From Pseudomonas sp. GM49 (GTDB lineage: Bacteria > Pseudomonadota > Gammaproteobacteria > Pseudomonadales > Pseudomonadaceae), in the NCBI RefSeq assembly GCF_000282355.1, contig NZ_AKJL01000032.1:1-48864 (forward strand): 48,864 nucleotides of DNA, in the 5' to 3' direction. The position numbers and the translations under genes were made by a program. This document shows, piece by piece, positions 18,029 to 27,067 of the stretch (position 1 is the stretch's first letter; every line of letters starts with the position of its first letter). Under the pieces are notes generated by a model, which worked only from the letters and a program-made list of their open reading frames with translations, was not told where the DNA came from and ran no database searches.

Positions 18029-18493
18029 ATGGATATCCGTAAAGTTAAGAAACTGATCGAATTGCTGGAAGAGTCCGGCATCGACGAGCTCGAGATCAAG
18101 GAAGGCGAAGAGTCCGTACGCATCAGCCGTCATAGCAAGACCCCGGCTCAGCAGTACTACGCGCCGGCTCCAATGCCTGCTCCGGTTGCCGCGCCTGCCG
18201 CTGCCGCCGCTCCGGCTGCCGCTGCTGCACCTGCTGCCGCCGCCGCTCCAGCACTGAACGGTGCCGTTGCCCGCTCGCCGATGGTCGGTACGTTCTATCG
18301 CAAGTCTTCGCCAACCTCGCCGTCCTTCGTAGAAGTCGGCCAGACCGTGAAGAAAGGCGACACCCTGTGCATCGTTGAAGCCATGAAGATGATGAACCAC
18401 ATCGAAGCTGAAACCAGCGGTGTGATCGAATCCATCCTCGTCGAAGACGGCCAGCCGGTTGAGTACGACCAACCGCTGTTCACCATCGTTTGA
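18029..18493 (+). CDS. accB: Biotin carboxyl carrier protein of acetyl-CoA carboxylase
   Basis: AccB carries the biotin that is carboxylated by AccC and hands CO2 to acetyl-CoA in the first committed step of fatty acid synthesis. The 154-residue protein has an N-terminal helical part ([20 protein letters not shown]), a long Ala/Pro linker at about 48-80, and the biotinyl domain. The target lysine is K120 in [13 protein letters not shown]. The 'thumb' region [18 protein letters not shown] is intact. It lies 17 bp before accC. The Ala/Pro tract is a run of GCN and CCN codons, which makes all frames of that stretch look open on both strands. Confidence 0.98.
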   Translation: MDIRKVKKLIELLEESGIDELEIKEGEESVRISRHSKTPAQQYYAPAPMPAPVAAPAAAAAPAAAAAPAAAAAPALNGAVARSPMVGTFYRKSSPTSPSFVEVGQTVKKGDTLCIVEAMKMMNHIEAETSGVIESILVEDGQPVEYDQPLFTIV

Positions 18494-18510
18494 ACCGCGG
18501 AGAGCCTTTG

Positions 18511-19869
18511 ATGACTGCGAAGTTGGAAAAAGTTCTGATCGCCAACCGCGGTGAGATCGCCCTGCGGATCCTGCGCGCCTGCAAAGAGATGGGCATCAAG
18601 ACCGTCGCCGTTTACTCCAAGGCTGACAAGGAACTGATGCACCTGGGCCTGGCAGACGAATCCGTCTGCATTGGTCCGGCATCGGCCGCCCACTCCTACC
18701 TGCACATTCCGGCAATCATCGCCGCGGCCGAAGTGACTGGCGCCACCGCCATTCACCCGGGCTACGGCTTCCTTGCGGAAAATGCCGACTTCGCCGAACA
18801 GGTCGAGAAATCCGGCTTCGCGTTCATTGGCCCGAAAGCCGAAACCATTCGCCTGATGGGCGACAAGGTTTCGGCCAAGCACGCCATGATCGCTGCTGGC
18901 GTACCGACCGTTCCGGGCTCTGACGGCCCGTTGCCGGAAGACGAAGAAACCGCTCTGCGCATCGGTCGCGAAGTCGGTTACCCGGTGATCATCAAGGCCG
19001 CTGGCGGCGGCGGTGGTCGCGGCATGCGCGTTGTGCATAAAGAAGAAGACCTGATTGCCTCGGCCAAACTGACCCGCTCCGAAGCAGGCGCGGCGTTCGG
19101 CAACCCGATGGTTTATCTGGAAAAATTCCTGACCAACCCACGTCACGTGGAAGTCCAGGTTCTTTCCGATGGTCAGGGTCATGCCATCCATCTGGGCGAC
19201 CGCGACTGCTCGCTGCAACGTCGTCACCAGAAGGTTCTTGAAGAAGCGCCGGCACCGGGCATCGACGAGAACGCGCGTGAGGAAGTCCTCGCCCGCTGCG
19301 TCAGGGCGTGCATCGACATCGGTTACCGTGGCGCAGGTACTTTCGAGTTCCTGTACGAAAACGGTCGTTTCTACTTCATCGAGATGAACACTCGTGTCCA
19401 GGTAGAGCACCCGGTTTCGGAAATGGTCACCGGCATCGACATCGTCAAGGAGATGCTCAGCATCGCCGCCGGCAACAAGCTGTCGTTCACCCAGGATGAC
19501 GTGGTCATCCGTGGTCACGCGCTGGAATGCCGGATCAACGCCGAAGACCCGAAAACCTTCATGCCGAGCCCGGGCACGGTCAAGCATTTCCACGCCCCAG
19601 GCGGCAACGGCGTTCGCGTCGACTCGCACCTGTACAGTGGCTATGCCGTTCCGCCGAACTACGATTCGTTGATCGGCAAGCTGATCACCTACGGCGCAAC
19701 CCGCGACGAAGCCATGGCGCGCATGCGCAATGCGCTGGACGAAATCGTGGTCGACGGGATCAAGACCAACATCCCACTGCACCGCGACCTGACCCGCGAT
19801 GAAGGCTTCTGCAAAGGGGGCGTGAACATTCACTACCTCGAGCACAAGCTGGCTGGCGAAAAGCACTAA
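18511..19869 (+). CDS. accC: Acetyl-CoA carboxylase, biotin carboxylase subunit
   Basis: AccC uses ATP and bicarbonate to carboxylate the biotin on AccB. The 452-residue length is standard. It begins [22 protein letters not shown] and has the glycine-rich ATP-binding loop ([11 protein letters not shown]), the ATP-grasp core with [13 protein letters not shown], the [21 protein letters not shown] block, and the catalytic [20 protein letters not shown] segment. ATG 18511 was chosen because GGAGAG sits 8 nt upstream; an ATG 21 bp earlier overlaps accB and lacks a site. A strong terminator follows, ending the aroQ-accB-accC unit. Confidence 0.98.
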   Translation: MTAKLEKVLIANRGEIALRILRACKEMGIKTVAVYSKADKELMHLGLADESVCIGPASAAHSYLHIPAIIAAAEVTGATAIHPGYGFLAENADFAEQVEKSGFAFIGPKAETIRLMGDKVSAKHAMIAAGVPTVPGSDGPLPEDEETALRIGREVGYPVIIKAAGGGGGRGMRVVHKEEDLIASAKLTRSEAGAAFGNPMVYLEKFLTNPRHVEVQVLSDGQGHAIHLGDRDCSLQRRHQKVLEEAPAPGIDENAREEVLARCVRACIDIGYRGAGTFEFLYENGRFYFIEMNTRVQVEHPVSEMVTGIDIVKEMLSIAAGNKLSFTQDDVVIRGHALECRINAEDPKTFMPSPGTVKHFHAPGGNGVRVDSHLYSGYAVPPNYDSLIGKLITYGATRDEAMARMRNALDEIVVDGIKTNIPLHRDLTRDEGFCKGGVNIHYLEHKLAGEKH

Positions 19870-19886
19870 GCTTTAGCTGGCACAAA

Positions 19887-19913
19887 ACAAAGCCGCCTTC
19901 GGGCGGCTTTGTT
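19887..19913 (+). terminator. Rho-independent terminator after accC
   Basis: An 11-bp stem (ACAAAGCCGCC at 19887-19897, GGCGGCTTTGT at 19902-19912) is closed by the stable TTCG tetraloop. The stem ends in T-rich sequence and follows the accC stop by 17 bp. A-rich sequence before it means it may also work on the minus strand. Confidence 0.85.
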
Positions 19914-19937
19914 GTATCTAAAGGTTTCGCATTTCCC

Positions 19938-20028
19938 CTGTGGGAGCGAGCTTGCTCGCGATGGGCAGGTACATCCAGCATCGGCGTTGACTGATACACC
20001 GCTATCGCGAGCAAGCTCGCTCCCACAG
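19938..20028. repeat. REP pair (inverted), spacer about 38 bp
   Basis: The forward copy (19938-19963) and complement copy (20002-20028) lie between the accC terminator and prmA. Confidence 0.9.
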
Positions 20029-20159
20029 AGTTCCGGGTTAACCGGGAGTCGCGACAGCCCCAGGTCAACCCACTCCCACAAAAGCCCCGCGCTCGCGTAA
20101 ACTTGCGCGCTTCTCGCAGCCCGCTAGGCTGCAATCAACATTTTTCAAAGGTGCCCGCC

Positions 20160-21038
20160 ATGCCTTGGCTGCAAGTACGTCTCGCCATCAGCCCAGAACA
20201 AGCCGAAACCTATGAAGACGCTTTCCTTGAAGTGGGCGCCGTATCGGTGACCTTCATGGACGCCGAAGATCAGCCGATCTTCGAGCCGGAACTCAACACC
20301 ACGCCGCTGTGGTCCCACACTCACCTGCTGGCCCTGTTCGAAGGTGGCACCGAGCCAGGCCCGGTACTGGCCCACCTGGAGCTGTTGACCGGCAGCCCGC
20401 TGCCCGAGCACCACAGCGAAGTGATCGAAGACCAGGACTGGGAACGCAACTGGATGGACAATTTCCAGCCAATGCGTTTCGGCCAGCGCCTGTGGATCGT
20501 GCCGAGCTGGCACGCCGCGCCGGAACCGGATGCCGTTAATTTGCTGCTGGACCCGGGCCTGGCGTTCGGCACCGGCACCCACCCGACCACCGCACTGTGC
20601 CTGGAATGGCTTGACGGCCAGGACCTGAAGGACTGCAACGTACTGGACTTCGGCTGCGGCTCGGGGATTCTGGCAATTGCCGCGCTATTGCTGGGCGCCA
20701 AGGAGGCCGTGGGCACCGACATCGACGTGCAGGCGCTGGAAGCCTCTCGCGACAACGCCGGGCGCAACAACATCGCCGAACACCTGTTCCCGCTGTACCT
20801 GCCAGAAGATTTGCCGCAAGTGCAGGCCGACGTGCTGGTGGCCAACATTCTCGCCGGCCCGCTGGTTTCCCTGGCGCCGCAGCTGTCCGGCCTGGTCAAG
20901 TCCGGCGGGCGCCTGGCGCTGTCGGGCATCCTCGCCGAACAGGGCAATGAAGTCGCCGCTGCTTATGCCAAGGACTTCGATCTGGACCCGATCGCCAATC
21001 GCGATGGTTGGGTGCGCATCACTGGCCGTCGGCGCTAG
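20160..21038 (+). CDS. prmA: Ribosomal protein L11 methyltransferase PrmA
   Basis: PrmA trimethylates amino groups on ribosomal protein L11 using SAM. The 292-residue protein has the N-terminal L11-recognition domain ([20 protein letters not shown]) with the linker [15 protein letters not shown]. The catalytic class I fold follows, with [15 protein letters not shown], the SAM loop [20 protein letters not shown], and the [10 protein letters not shown] motif (NxxL) that positions the target amine. AAAGGTG lies upstream of ATG 20160. PrmA is not essential in the bacteria where it was tested. It is followed closely by the DUF3426 gene. Confidence 0.96.
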   Translation: MPWLQVRLAISPEQAETYEDAFLEVGAVSVTFMDAEDQPIFEPELNTTPLWSHTHLLALFEGGTEPGPVLAHLELLTGSPLPEHHSEVIEDQDWERNWMDNFQPMRFGQRLWIVPSWHAAPEPDAVNLLLDPGLAFGTGTHPTTALCLEWLDGQDLKDCNVLDFGCGSGILAIAALLLGAKEAVGTDIDVQALEASRDNAGRNNIAEHLFPLYLPEDLPQVQADVLVANILAGPLVSLAPQLSGLVKSGGRLALSGILAEQGNEVAAAYAKDFDLDPIANRDGWVRITGRRR

Positions 21039-21068
21039 AATGGCTGCCTGCATAATCCGGATCGCCGC

Positions 21069-22322
21069 ATGACCGATAGCTTCGTCACCCAGTGCCCGCA
21101 TTGCCAAACCAGCTTCCGCGTCAGCCATGCCCAGTTGAGCGTGGCTCGCGGGGTGGTTCGTTGCGGCTCCTGTCTGCAGGTGTTCAATGCCGCCAGGCAG
21201 TTGCTCGAGCAGGCCGGCAAGGAACCACCGGTAGCGACGCCGCTCCCGCCTGTGGAGCCTGCAGAGCCCGTCGAACCATCGCCGCCGCGCGCCATCAGCC
21301 AAAAGCAATGGAGCGCGACCGAGCTGGATCTGGACAGTCTCGACCTCGACGAAGAACTCGCCCGACTCGAACAGCGGGAAATCCAGCCGGCCACCGAGCT
21401 CGGTCGCCATCGCGACGACTCGCTGAGCGCCCGTCGCGACAGCACCGGGCAGGATGACGAAGAGCCGTGGTCCGACAGCCTGTTCAGTGAGTCGGCGGCC
21501 GATCGTGCGCAAGTCGACGAACCGTTCGACAGCCTTGAATCGCCAGAGCCGACGGTCGAACCGGGCAAAGCCTCGCGCACCGAACCTTCGCTGTCTCTGG
21601 AACCGGTCGATCTCGACGACGAACTGCAACCACCCCATTTGCGCCTGCACGACCCACTCGATGCGCCACTGAGCCACGAACGCCTGTCGGCCGCCGACGA
21701 GAACGAATCCGACGACAACCTGCCTTCGATCGAACCGCTGCGCAAGCGACGCGAACGCAGTGAGCCGGGCGTGCGTGCCGAAGTGCTGCAAGACCTGACC
21801 GACGACCCGCTGCAACTGGACTGGCAAAAACGCCGCTCGCCCTGGGGGCGGCGGCTGCTGTGGTTGCTGCTGGTGCTGATTGCCGCTGGCGCCCTCGCCG
21901 GCCAGTACATTGCCTACCATTTCGACGAACTGGCGCGACAGGATCAATATCGTCCGTGGTTCCAGCAACTGTGCCCGCAAATCGGCTGCACCGTGCCCTC
22001 CAAGGTCGACATCGCGAAAATCAAAAGCAGCAACCTGGTGGTGCGCAGCCATCCCGACTTCAATGGCGCACTGGTGGTCGATGCGATCATCTATAACCGC
22101 GCGCCCTTCTCCCAGCCCTTCCCGCTGCTGGAACTGCGCTTCGCCGACCTCAATGGCCACCTGATCGCCAGTCGCCGCTTCAAACCCGGCGAGTACCTCA
22201 ATGGCGATCTCGAAGGCATGGCGGAAATGCCTCCGCAAACGCCGATCCACATCGCCCTGGACATTCTCGACCCTGGTGCCAAGGCCGTGAACTACAGTCT
22301 GAGCTTTCACTCTCCGGAGTGA
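21069..22322 (+). CDS. Zinc-ribbon / DUF3426 membrane protein
   Basis: The 417-residue protein opens with an MJ0042-type zinc ribbon (C9-x2-C12...C32-x2-C35, the last pair in RCGSC). A long acidic, low-complexity middle region follows, rich in Asp, Glu, Pro and Ser (about 50-245). One transmembrane helix comes next (about 262-282, LLWLLLVLIAAGALAGQYIA) and then a conserved C-terminal DUF3426 domain that should lie in the periplasm. Function is unknown; the build suggests linking a cytoplasmic zinc ribbon to an envelope domain. It is 30 bp downstream of prmA, an order I recall from other Pseudomonas genomes. Confidence 0.85.
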   Translation: MTDSFVTQCPHCQTSFRVSHAQLSVARGVVRCGSCLQVFNAARQLLEQAGKEPPVATPLPPVEPAEPVEPSPPRAISQKQWSATELDLDSLDLDEELARLEQREIQPATELGRHRDDSLSARRDSTGQDDEEPWSDSLFSESAADRAQVDEPFDSLESPEPTVEPGKASRTEPSLSLEPVDLDDELQPPHLRLHDPLDAPLSHERLSAADENESDDNLPSIEPLRKRRERSEPGVRAEVLQDLTDDPLQLDWQKRRSPWGRRLLWLLLVLIAAGALAGQYIAYHFDELARQDQYRPWFQQLCPQIGCTVPSKVDIAKIKSSNLVVRSHPDFNGALVVDAIIYNRAPFSQPFPLLELRFADLNGHLIASRRFKPGEYLNGDLEGMAEMPPQTPIHIALDILDPGAKAVNYSLSFHSPE

Positions 22323-22449
22323 AACGCTTGATCGCTCCCGGATTAACGCCGGCTTTCTGACTCCCCCTGGCAAACCAAACCACGGGTAATAACAGATTAA
22401 CTGTTCAGAATTTGTTCAATTCAGCCTTTATCCAGTCATCGAGAGCGGG

Positions 22450-22455
22450 TATCAT
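22450..22455 (+). promoter_or_regulatory. Candidate -10 element of the dusB-fis operon
   Basis: TATCAT lies 52 bp before dusB, after an A/T-rich stretch (22385-22430) that stands out from the GC-rich surroundings. The best -35 at 17-bp spacing (TTTATC) is poor. A/T-rich upstream DNA and growth-phase control are known for dusB-fis in enteric bacteria; whether that holds here is inference. Confidence 0.3.
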
Positions 22456-22506
22456 GCCAACCCTTTTTCGAACTCTAATGATCCGGCCCCACAACAGGGA
22501 AGTCCT

Positions 22507-23517
22507 ATGTCGGCGGTACGCATCGGCCCATACACATTACATAACAGCTTGATTCTCGCCCCCATGGCGGGTGTCACCGACCAGCCCTTTCGTCAGCTGT
22601 GCAAGCGCTTGGGCGCGGGACTGGTCGTCTCGGAAATGGTCACCAGCGATATGAGTTTGTGGAACACCCGCAAATCGCGCATGCGCATGATCCACGAAGG
22701 TGATCCCGAGCCACGCTCGGTACAGATCGCCGGTGGAGACGCGCAGATGCTGGCGGACGCCGCCCGTGCCAACGTTGAAATGGGCGCGCAGATTATTGAT
22801 ATCAACATGGGCTGTCCGGCCAAAAAAGTCTGCAACAAGGCTGCCGGTTCCGCACTGTTGAAAGATGAAGCCCTGGTAACCGAGATCCTGCAGGCCGTCG
22901 TGGCTGCGGTCGATGTGCCGGTTACCCTGAAGATCCGGACCGGCTGGGACCGGGACAACAAGAACGGCCTGACGGTGGCGAAGATTGCCGAACAGACAGG
23001 CATTACGGCGCTGGCGGTGCATGGCCGCACCCGTGCCGACCTGTACACCGGTGAGGCCGAGTACGACACCATTGCCGCAATCAAGCAGGCGGTGTCGATT
23101 CCGGTCTTCGCCAACGGCGATATCGATTCGCCGGAAAAAGCCCGGTACGTGCTCGACGCGACCGGTGCCGATGGTTTGTTGATTGGCCGGGCTGCCCAGG
23201 GGCGGCCATGGATTTTTCGCGAGATCGACCATTTCCTGCGTACCGGCGAGAAACTCCCGGCGCTGGAACTGATCGAGGTGGAACGCATTCTGCTAGAGCA
23301 TCTGGCTGCCCTGCACGCCTTCTATGGTGATGTCATGGGTGTACGCATTGCTCGAAAGCATGTGGGCTGGTATCTCGCAACCCTGCCGGGCGCCAGGGAG
23401 TTTCGCGCCCACTTCAATCGTTTGGATGGTACGGATACACAATGCGCCAACGTTCGGGCGTTTTTCGCCGAGCGTTACAAGAGCCTGACAGGGGACGGAG
23501 AGTGGGTGGCCGCATGA
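22507..23517 (+). CDS. dusB: tRNA-dihydrouridine synthase B
   Basis: DusB reduces uridine 17 of tRNA to dihydrouridine with FMN and NADPH. The 336-residue protein shows the family motifs: [16 protein letters not shown] (FMN barrel start), [18 protein letters not shown] with the catalytic C103, [28 protein letters not shown], and [19 protein letters not shown]. The stop overlaps the start of fis (ATGA), the classical dusB-fis pairing in gammaproteobacteria, which couples fis translation to dusB. Confidence 0.97.
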   Translation: MSAVRIGPYTLHNSLILAPMAGVTDQPFRQLCKRLGAGLVVSEMVTSDMSLWNTRKSRMRMIHEGDPEPRSVQIAGGDAQMLADAARANVEMGAQIIDINMGCPAKKVCNKAAGSALLKDEALVTEILQAVVAAVDVPVTLKIRTGWDRDNKNGLTVAKIAEQTGITALAVHGRTRADLYTGEAEYDTIAAIKQAVSIPVFANGDIDSPEKARYVLDATGADGLLIGRAAQGRPWIFREIDHFLRTGEKLPALELIEVERILLEHLAALHAFYGDVMGVRIARKHVGWYLATLPGAREFRAHFNRLDGTDTQCANVRAFFAERYKSLTGDGEWVAA

Positions 23518-23834
23518 CGATGATGACCGAGACTTTAGTGAGTGGAACAACACCCGTGAGCGACAACGTGAATTTGAAACAGCACCTCAATACGCCAAGC
23601 GAAGAAGGCCAGACCCTTCGCGGGAGTGTCGAGAAGGCGCTGCACAATTATTTCGCCCACCTTGAGGGCGCTGCCGTCACGGATGTGTACAACCTGGTGC
23701 TCTCCGAAGTCGAGGCTCCCCTGCTCGAGTGCGTGATGAATTACGTCAAGGGCAACCAGACCAAGGCCAGCGAGCTGCTCGGGCTGAACCGGGGCACGCT
23801 GCGCAAGAAACTCAAGCAGTACGATTTGCTGTAA
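23514..23834 (+). CDS. fis: DNA-binding protein Fis
   Basis: Fis is a homodimeric nucleoid protein that bends DNA and tunes growth-rate-dependent transcription. The 106-residue form starts [11 protein letters not shown] at the ATG overlapping the dusB stop. It has the variable N-terminal arm, the dimer helices ([38 protein letters not shown]), and a C-terminal helix-turn-helix ([20 protein letters not shown]). An earlier in-frame start inside dusB would add 24 residues not seen in the family. A hairpin terminator follows. Confidence 0.97.
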   Translation: MTMMTETLVSGTTPVSDNVNLKQHLNTPSEEGQTLRGSVEKALHNYFAHLEGAAVTDVYNLVLSEVEAPLLECVMNYVKGNQTKASELLGLNRGTLRKKLKQYDLL

Positions 23835-23851
23835 GCATTCAATCAAACCAG

Positions 23852-23884
23852 AAAGGCGCCCGCGTAAAACCGGTCGCCTTTTTT
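23852..23884 (+). terminator. Probable terminator of dusB-fis
   Basis: AAAGGCG (23852-23858) pairs with CGCCTTT (23875-23881), followed by more T residues (a run of six T in all). The loop is long (16 nt) with a weak inner pairing, so strength is moderate. It lies between fis and purH. Confidence 0.6.
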
Positions 23885-23915
23885 GCTGACTCCTTTGCTT
23901 TTGATGGAAATTGAA

Positions 23916-25523
23916 ATGACCGACCAGACTACCCGCCTGCCGATCCGCCGCGCTTTGATCAGCGTTTCCGACAAGACCGGGATCCTCGAATTCGCCAAGG
24001 AGCTTGAAGCCCTGGGCGTCGAGATCCTCTCCACCGGCGGGACGTTCAAGCTGCTGCAGGACAACGGCGTTGCCGCAGTGGAAGTCGCGGATTACACCGG
24101 TTTCGCAGAAATGATGGACGGCCGGGTGAAGACCCTGCACCCGAAAATCCACGGCGGGATCCTCGGTCGTCGCGGTATCGACGACGCGATCATGAACGAA
24201 CACGGCATCAAGCCGATCGACCTGGTAGCGGTCAACCTGTACCCGTTCGAAGCCACCATCAGCAAGCCGGGCTGCGACCTGCCGACCGCCATCGAGAACA
24301 TCGACATTGGCGGCCCGACCATGGTCCGTTCCGCAGCCAAGAACCACAAGGACGTGGCCATCGTGGTCAACGCCAGCGATTACGCCAGCGTCCTGGAAAA
24401 CCTCAAGGCCGGCGGCCTGACCTACGCTCAGCGTTTCGACCTGATGCTCAAGGCCTTCGAGCACACCGCCGCCTACGACGGCATGATCGCCAACTACATG
24501 GGCACAGTGAACCAGGCTGCCGATACCCTCAGCACAGAAGGTCGCAGCGAGTTCCCGCGCACCTTCAACAGCCAGTTCATCAAGGCCCAGGAAATGCGCT
24601 ACGGCGAGAACCCGCACCAGAGCGCGGCGTTCTACGTGGAAGCCAAGCCTGCCGAAGTCGGCATCGCCACCGCGACCCAACTGCAAGGCAAGGAACTGTC
24701 GTACAACAATGTGGCCGACACCGATGCCGCGCTGGAATGCGTGAAGAGCTTCGTCAAGCCGGCTTGCGTGATCGTCAAGCACGCCAACCCGTGCGGCGTG
24801 GCTGTCAGCCCTGATGCCGAAGGCGGCATCCGCAAGGCCTACGACCTGGCCTACGCCACCGACACCGAATCCGCCTTCGGTGGCATCATCGCCTTCAACC
24901 GCGAACTGGACGCCGAGACCGCCAAGGCCATCGTTGAACGTCAGTTCGTCGAAGTGATCATCGCTCCGTCGGTCAGCGAAGAAGCCCGCGCCATCGTCGC
25001 CGCCAAAGCCAACGTACGCCTGCTGGCTTGCGGCGAATGGTCGGCTGACCGCGCTGCTGCCTGGGACTACAAGCGCGTCAACGGTGGCCTGCTGGTACAG
25101 AGCCGCGACATCGGCATGATTGGCGCCGACGACCTGAAAGTGGTGACCAGGCGCGCACCGAGCGAGCAGGAAGTCCACGACCTGATCTTCGCCTGGAAAG
25201 TCGCCAAGTACGTGAAGTCCAACGCCATCGTCTACGCCAAGAATCGCCAGACCATCGGTGTCGGCGCCGGCCAGATGAGCCGCGTGAACTCGGCGCGTAT
25301 CGCCGCGATCAAGGCAGAACATGCCGGCTTGCAGGTAGCCGGTTCGGTGATGGCTTCCGACGCATTCTTCCCGTTCCGCGACGGTCTGGACAATGCGGCC
25401 AAGGCCGGCGTGACTGCAGTGATCCAGCCAGGCGGTTCGATGCGTGATGCTGAAGTGATTGCTGCTGCCGACGAAGCCGGTATCGCAATGGTCTTTACGG
25501 GCATGCGCCACTTCCGTCACTGA
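23916..25523 (+). CDS. purH: Bifunctional AICAR transformylase / IMP cyclohydrolase PurH
   Basis: PurH performs the last two steps of IMP synthesis: formylation of AICAR and ring closure. The 535-residue length is standard. The N-terminal cyclohydrolase part shows [38 protein letters not shown] and [17 protein letters not shown]. The transformylase part shows the catalytic K288-H289 in [22 protein letters not shown], and the end [10 protein letters not shown]...[12 protein letters not shown] chose ATG 23916 ([13 protein letters not shown]); an ATG 33 bp earlier overlaps the terminator. purD follows after a REP pair. Confidence 0.98.
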   Translation: MTDQTTRLPIRRALISVSDKTGILEFAKELEALGVEILSTGGTFKLLQDNGVAAVEVADYTGFAEMMDGRVKTLHPKIHGGILGRRGIDDAIMNEHGIKPIDLVAVNLYPFEATISKPGCDLPTAIENIDIGGPTMVRSAAKNHKDVAIVVNASDYASVLENLKAGGLTYAQRFDLMLKAFEHTAAYDGMIANYMGTVNQAADTLSTEGRSEFPRTFNSQFIKAQEMRYGENPHQSAAFYVEAKPAEVGIATATQLQGKELSYNNVADTDAALECVKSFVKPACVIVKHANPCGVAVSPDAEGGIRKAYDLAYATDTESAFGGIIAFNRELDAETAKAIVERQFVEVIIAPSVSEEARAIVAAKANVRLLACGEWSADRAAAWDYKRVNGGLLVQSRDIGMIGADDLKVVTRRAPSEQEVHDLIFAWKVAKYVKSNAIVYAKNRQTIGVGAGQMSRVNSARIAAIKAEHAGLQVAGSVMASDAFFPFRDGLDNAAKAGVTAVIQPGGSMRDAEVIAAADEAGIAMVFTGMRHFRH

Positions 25524-25538
25524 CAGCACAGCATTCCC

Positions 25539-25640
25539 CTGTAGGAGCGAGCTTGCTCGCGAAGAACGACTAGACGCCACAGTGTTTCAGACACCCCGCG
25601 TTATCGTTAACCACCATCGCGAGCAAGCTCGCTCCTACAG
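25539..25640. repeat. REP pair (inverted), GTAGGAGC variant, spacer about 50 bp
   Basis: TGTAGGAGCGAGCTTGCTCG near 25540-25564 and its complement (25615-25640) fill the gap between purH and purD. The variant with GTAGG instead of GTGGG also occurs at 9506. Confidence 0.9.
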
Positions 25641-25672
25641 TTCCCAGATTTGCGTCATCCGAGGTTTTTGAA

Positions 25673-26968
25673 ATGAATGTTTTGATCATTGGCAGCGGTG
25701 GCCGTGAACACGCCCTGGCCTGGAAAGTGGCTCAGGATCCGCGCGTACAGAAGGTGTTCGTGGCTCCGGGCAACGCCGGTACCGCCATCGAAGCCAAGTG
25801 CGAGAACGTCGCCATCGACGTACTGGCGCTTGAGCAACTGGCAGACTTTGCCGAGAAAAACGTTTCCCTGACCATCGTTGGCCCTGAAGTGCCGCTGGTT
25901 GCCGGTGTTGTGGATCTGTTCCGCAGCCGTGGCCTCGATTGCTTCGGTCCGACCGCTGGCGCGGCACAGCTTGAAGGTTCGAAAGCCTTCACCAAGGACT
26001 TCCTGGCTCGCCACAAGATCCCGACTGCCGACTACCAGAATTTCACCGAAATCGAACCGGCCCTCGCTTACCTGCGTGAAAAAGGCGCTCCGATCGTGAT
26101 CAAGGCCGATGGCCTGGCCGCCGGTAAAGGCGTGATCGTCGCCATGACCCTGGCCGAAGCCGAAGACGCCGTGCGCGACATGCTGGCGGGCAATGCCTTT
26201 GGCGATGCGGGTTCGCGCGTGGTCATCGAAGAGTTCCTGGACGGCGAAGAAGCCAGCTTCATTGTCATGGTCGACGGCAAGAACGTGCTGCCGATGGCCA
26301 CCAGCCAGGACCACAAACGCGTCGGTGACGGCGACACCGGCCCGAACACCGGCGGCATGGGTGCTTACTCCCCGGCGCCAGTGGTCACTGCCGAAGTGCA
26401 CAAGCGCGTCATGGACCTGGTGATCTGGCCGACCGTGCGCGGCATGGCCGAGGAAGGCAACGTCTATACTGGTTTCCTGTACGCCGGCCTGATGATCGAC
26501 AAGGCTGGTAACCCAAAAGTCATCGAGTTCAACTGCCGCTTCGGCGACCCTGAGACCCAGCCGGTGATGCTGCGCCTGCAGTCGAGCCTGGTGCTGCTGG
26601 TCGAGGCCGCCCTGGCCCAGGCGCTGGACAAAGTAGAAGCACAATGGGATCCACGCCCTAGCGTCGGTATCGTCCTGGCCGCTGGCGGCTATCCTGGTGA
26701 CTACGCCAAAGGCGCAGCCATCAAGGGGCTGGATGCAGCCGCCGCACTGGAAGGCAAGGTTTTCCACGCCGGCACTGCGCTCAAGGACGGTCAAGTCGTA
26801 ACGGCCGGTGGTCGGGTGTTGTGCGCCACAGCCATGGGTGCCAGCGTCGACGCTGCACAGCATCAGGCCTACAAGCTGGCGGCTACGATTGACTGGGAAG
26901 GCTGTTTCTATCGCAAGGACATTGGCTACCGCGCCATTGCCCGCGAGCGCGGCGAGAGTCAGGAATAA
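25673..26968 (+). CDS. purD: Phosphoribosylamine-glycine ligase PurD
   Basis: PurD joins glycine to 5-phosphoribosylamine using ATP to give GAR, the second step of purine synthesis. The 431-residue protein begins MNVLIIGSGGREHALAWK (N-terminal Rossmann-like domain). It has the ATP-grasp core with IVIKADGLAAGKGVIVA, EEFLDGEEASFIVMVDG, MATSQDHKRVGDGDTGPNTG, and EFNCRFGDPETQ carrying the metal ligands. GAGG lies 8 nt before ATG. It is downstream of purH with a REP pair between. A strong hairpin without a T-run follows the stop. Confidence 0.98.
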   Translation: MNVLIIGSGGREHALAWKVAQDPRVQKVFVAPGNAGTAIEAKCENVAIDVLALEQLADFAEKNVSLTIVGPEVPLVAGVVDLFRSRGLDCFGPTAGAAQLEGSKAFTKDFLARHKIPTADYQNFTEIEPALAYLREKGAPIVIKADGLAAGKGVIVAMTLAEAEDAVRDMLAGNAFGDAGSRVVIEEFLDGEEASFIVMVDGKNVLPMATSQDHKRVGDGDTGPNTGGMGAYSPAPVVTAEVHKRVMDLVIWPTVRGMAEEGNVYTGFLYAGLMIDKAGNPKVIEFNCRFGDPETQPVMLRLQSSLVLLVEAALAQALDKVEAQWDPRPSVGIVLAAGGYPGDYAKGAAIKGLDAAAALEGKVFHAGTALKDGQVVTAGGRVLCATAMGASVDAAQHQAYKLAATIDWEGCFYRKDIGYRAIARERGESQE

Positions 26969-26980
26969 GGTAAACACCAC

Positions 26981-27011
26981 GCCAGGCAGGGATTGCGATT
27001 CCTTGCCTGGC
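26981..27011 (+). other. Strong hairpin between purD and retS, no T-run
   Basis: GCCAGGCAGGGA (26981-26992) pairs with TTCCTTGCCTGGC (26999-27011) with one G-T wobble and a 6-7 nt loop. No T-tract follows on either strand, so it is not a standard terminator. It lies between the purD stop and the retS promoter region, where TATACT (27033-27038) is a possible -10. Confidence 0.55.
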
Positions 27012-27067
27012 TATTCCGGCGCCGCGCATCGTTATACTCTGGCATCAACCTAAGAAGGGATTTCGCC

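Noticed and set aside
18295..19866. 523-codon minus-strand frame opposite accB and accC
   Set aside because: Shadow of accC; begins and ends inside known genes without ribosome site.
23535..25580. 681-codon minus-strand frame opposite purH and fis
   Set aside because: Antisense shadow of two well-supported genes; composition typical of a shadow, no family motif.
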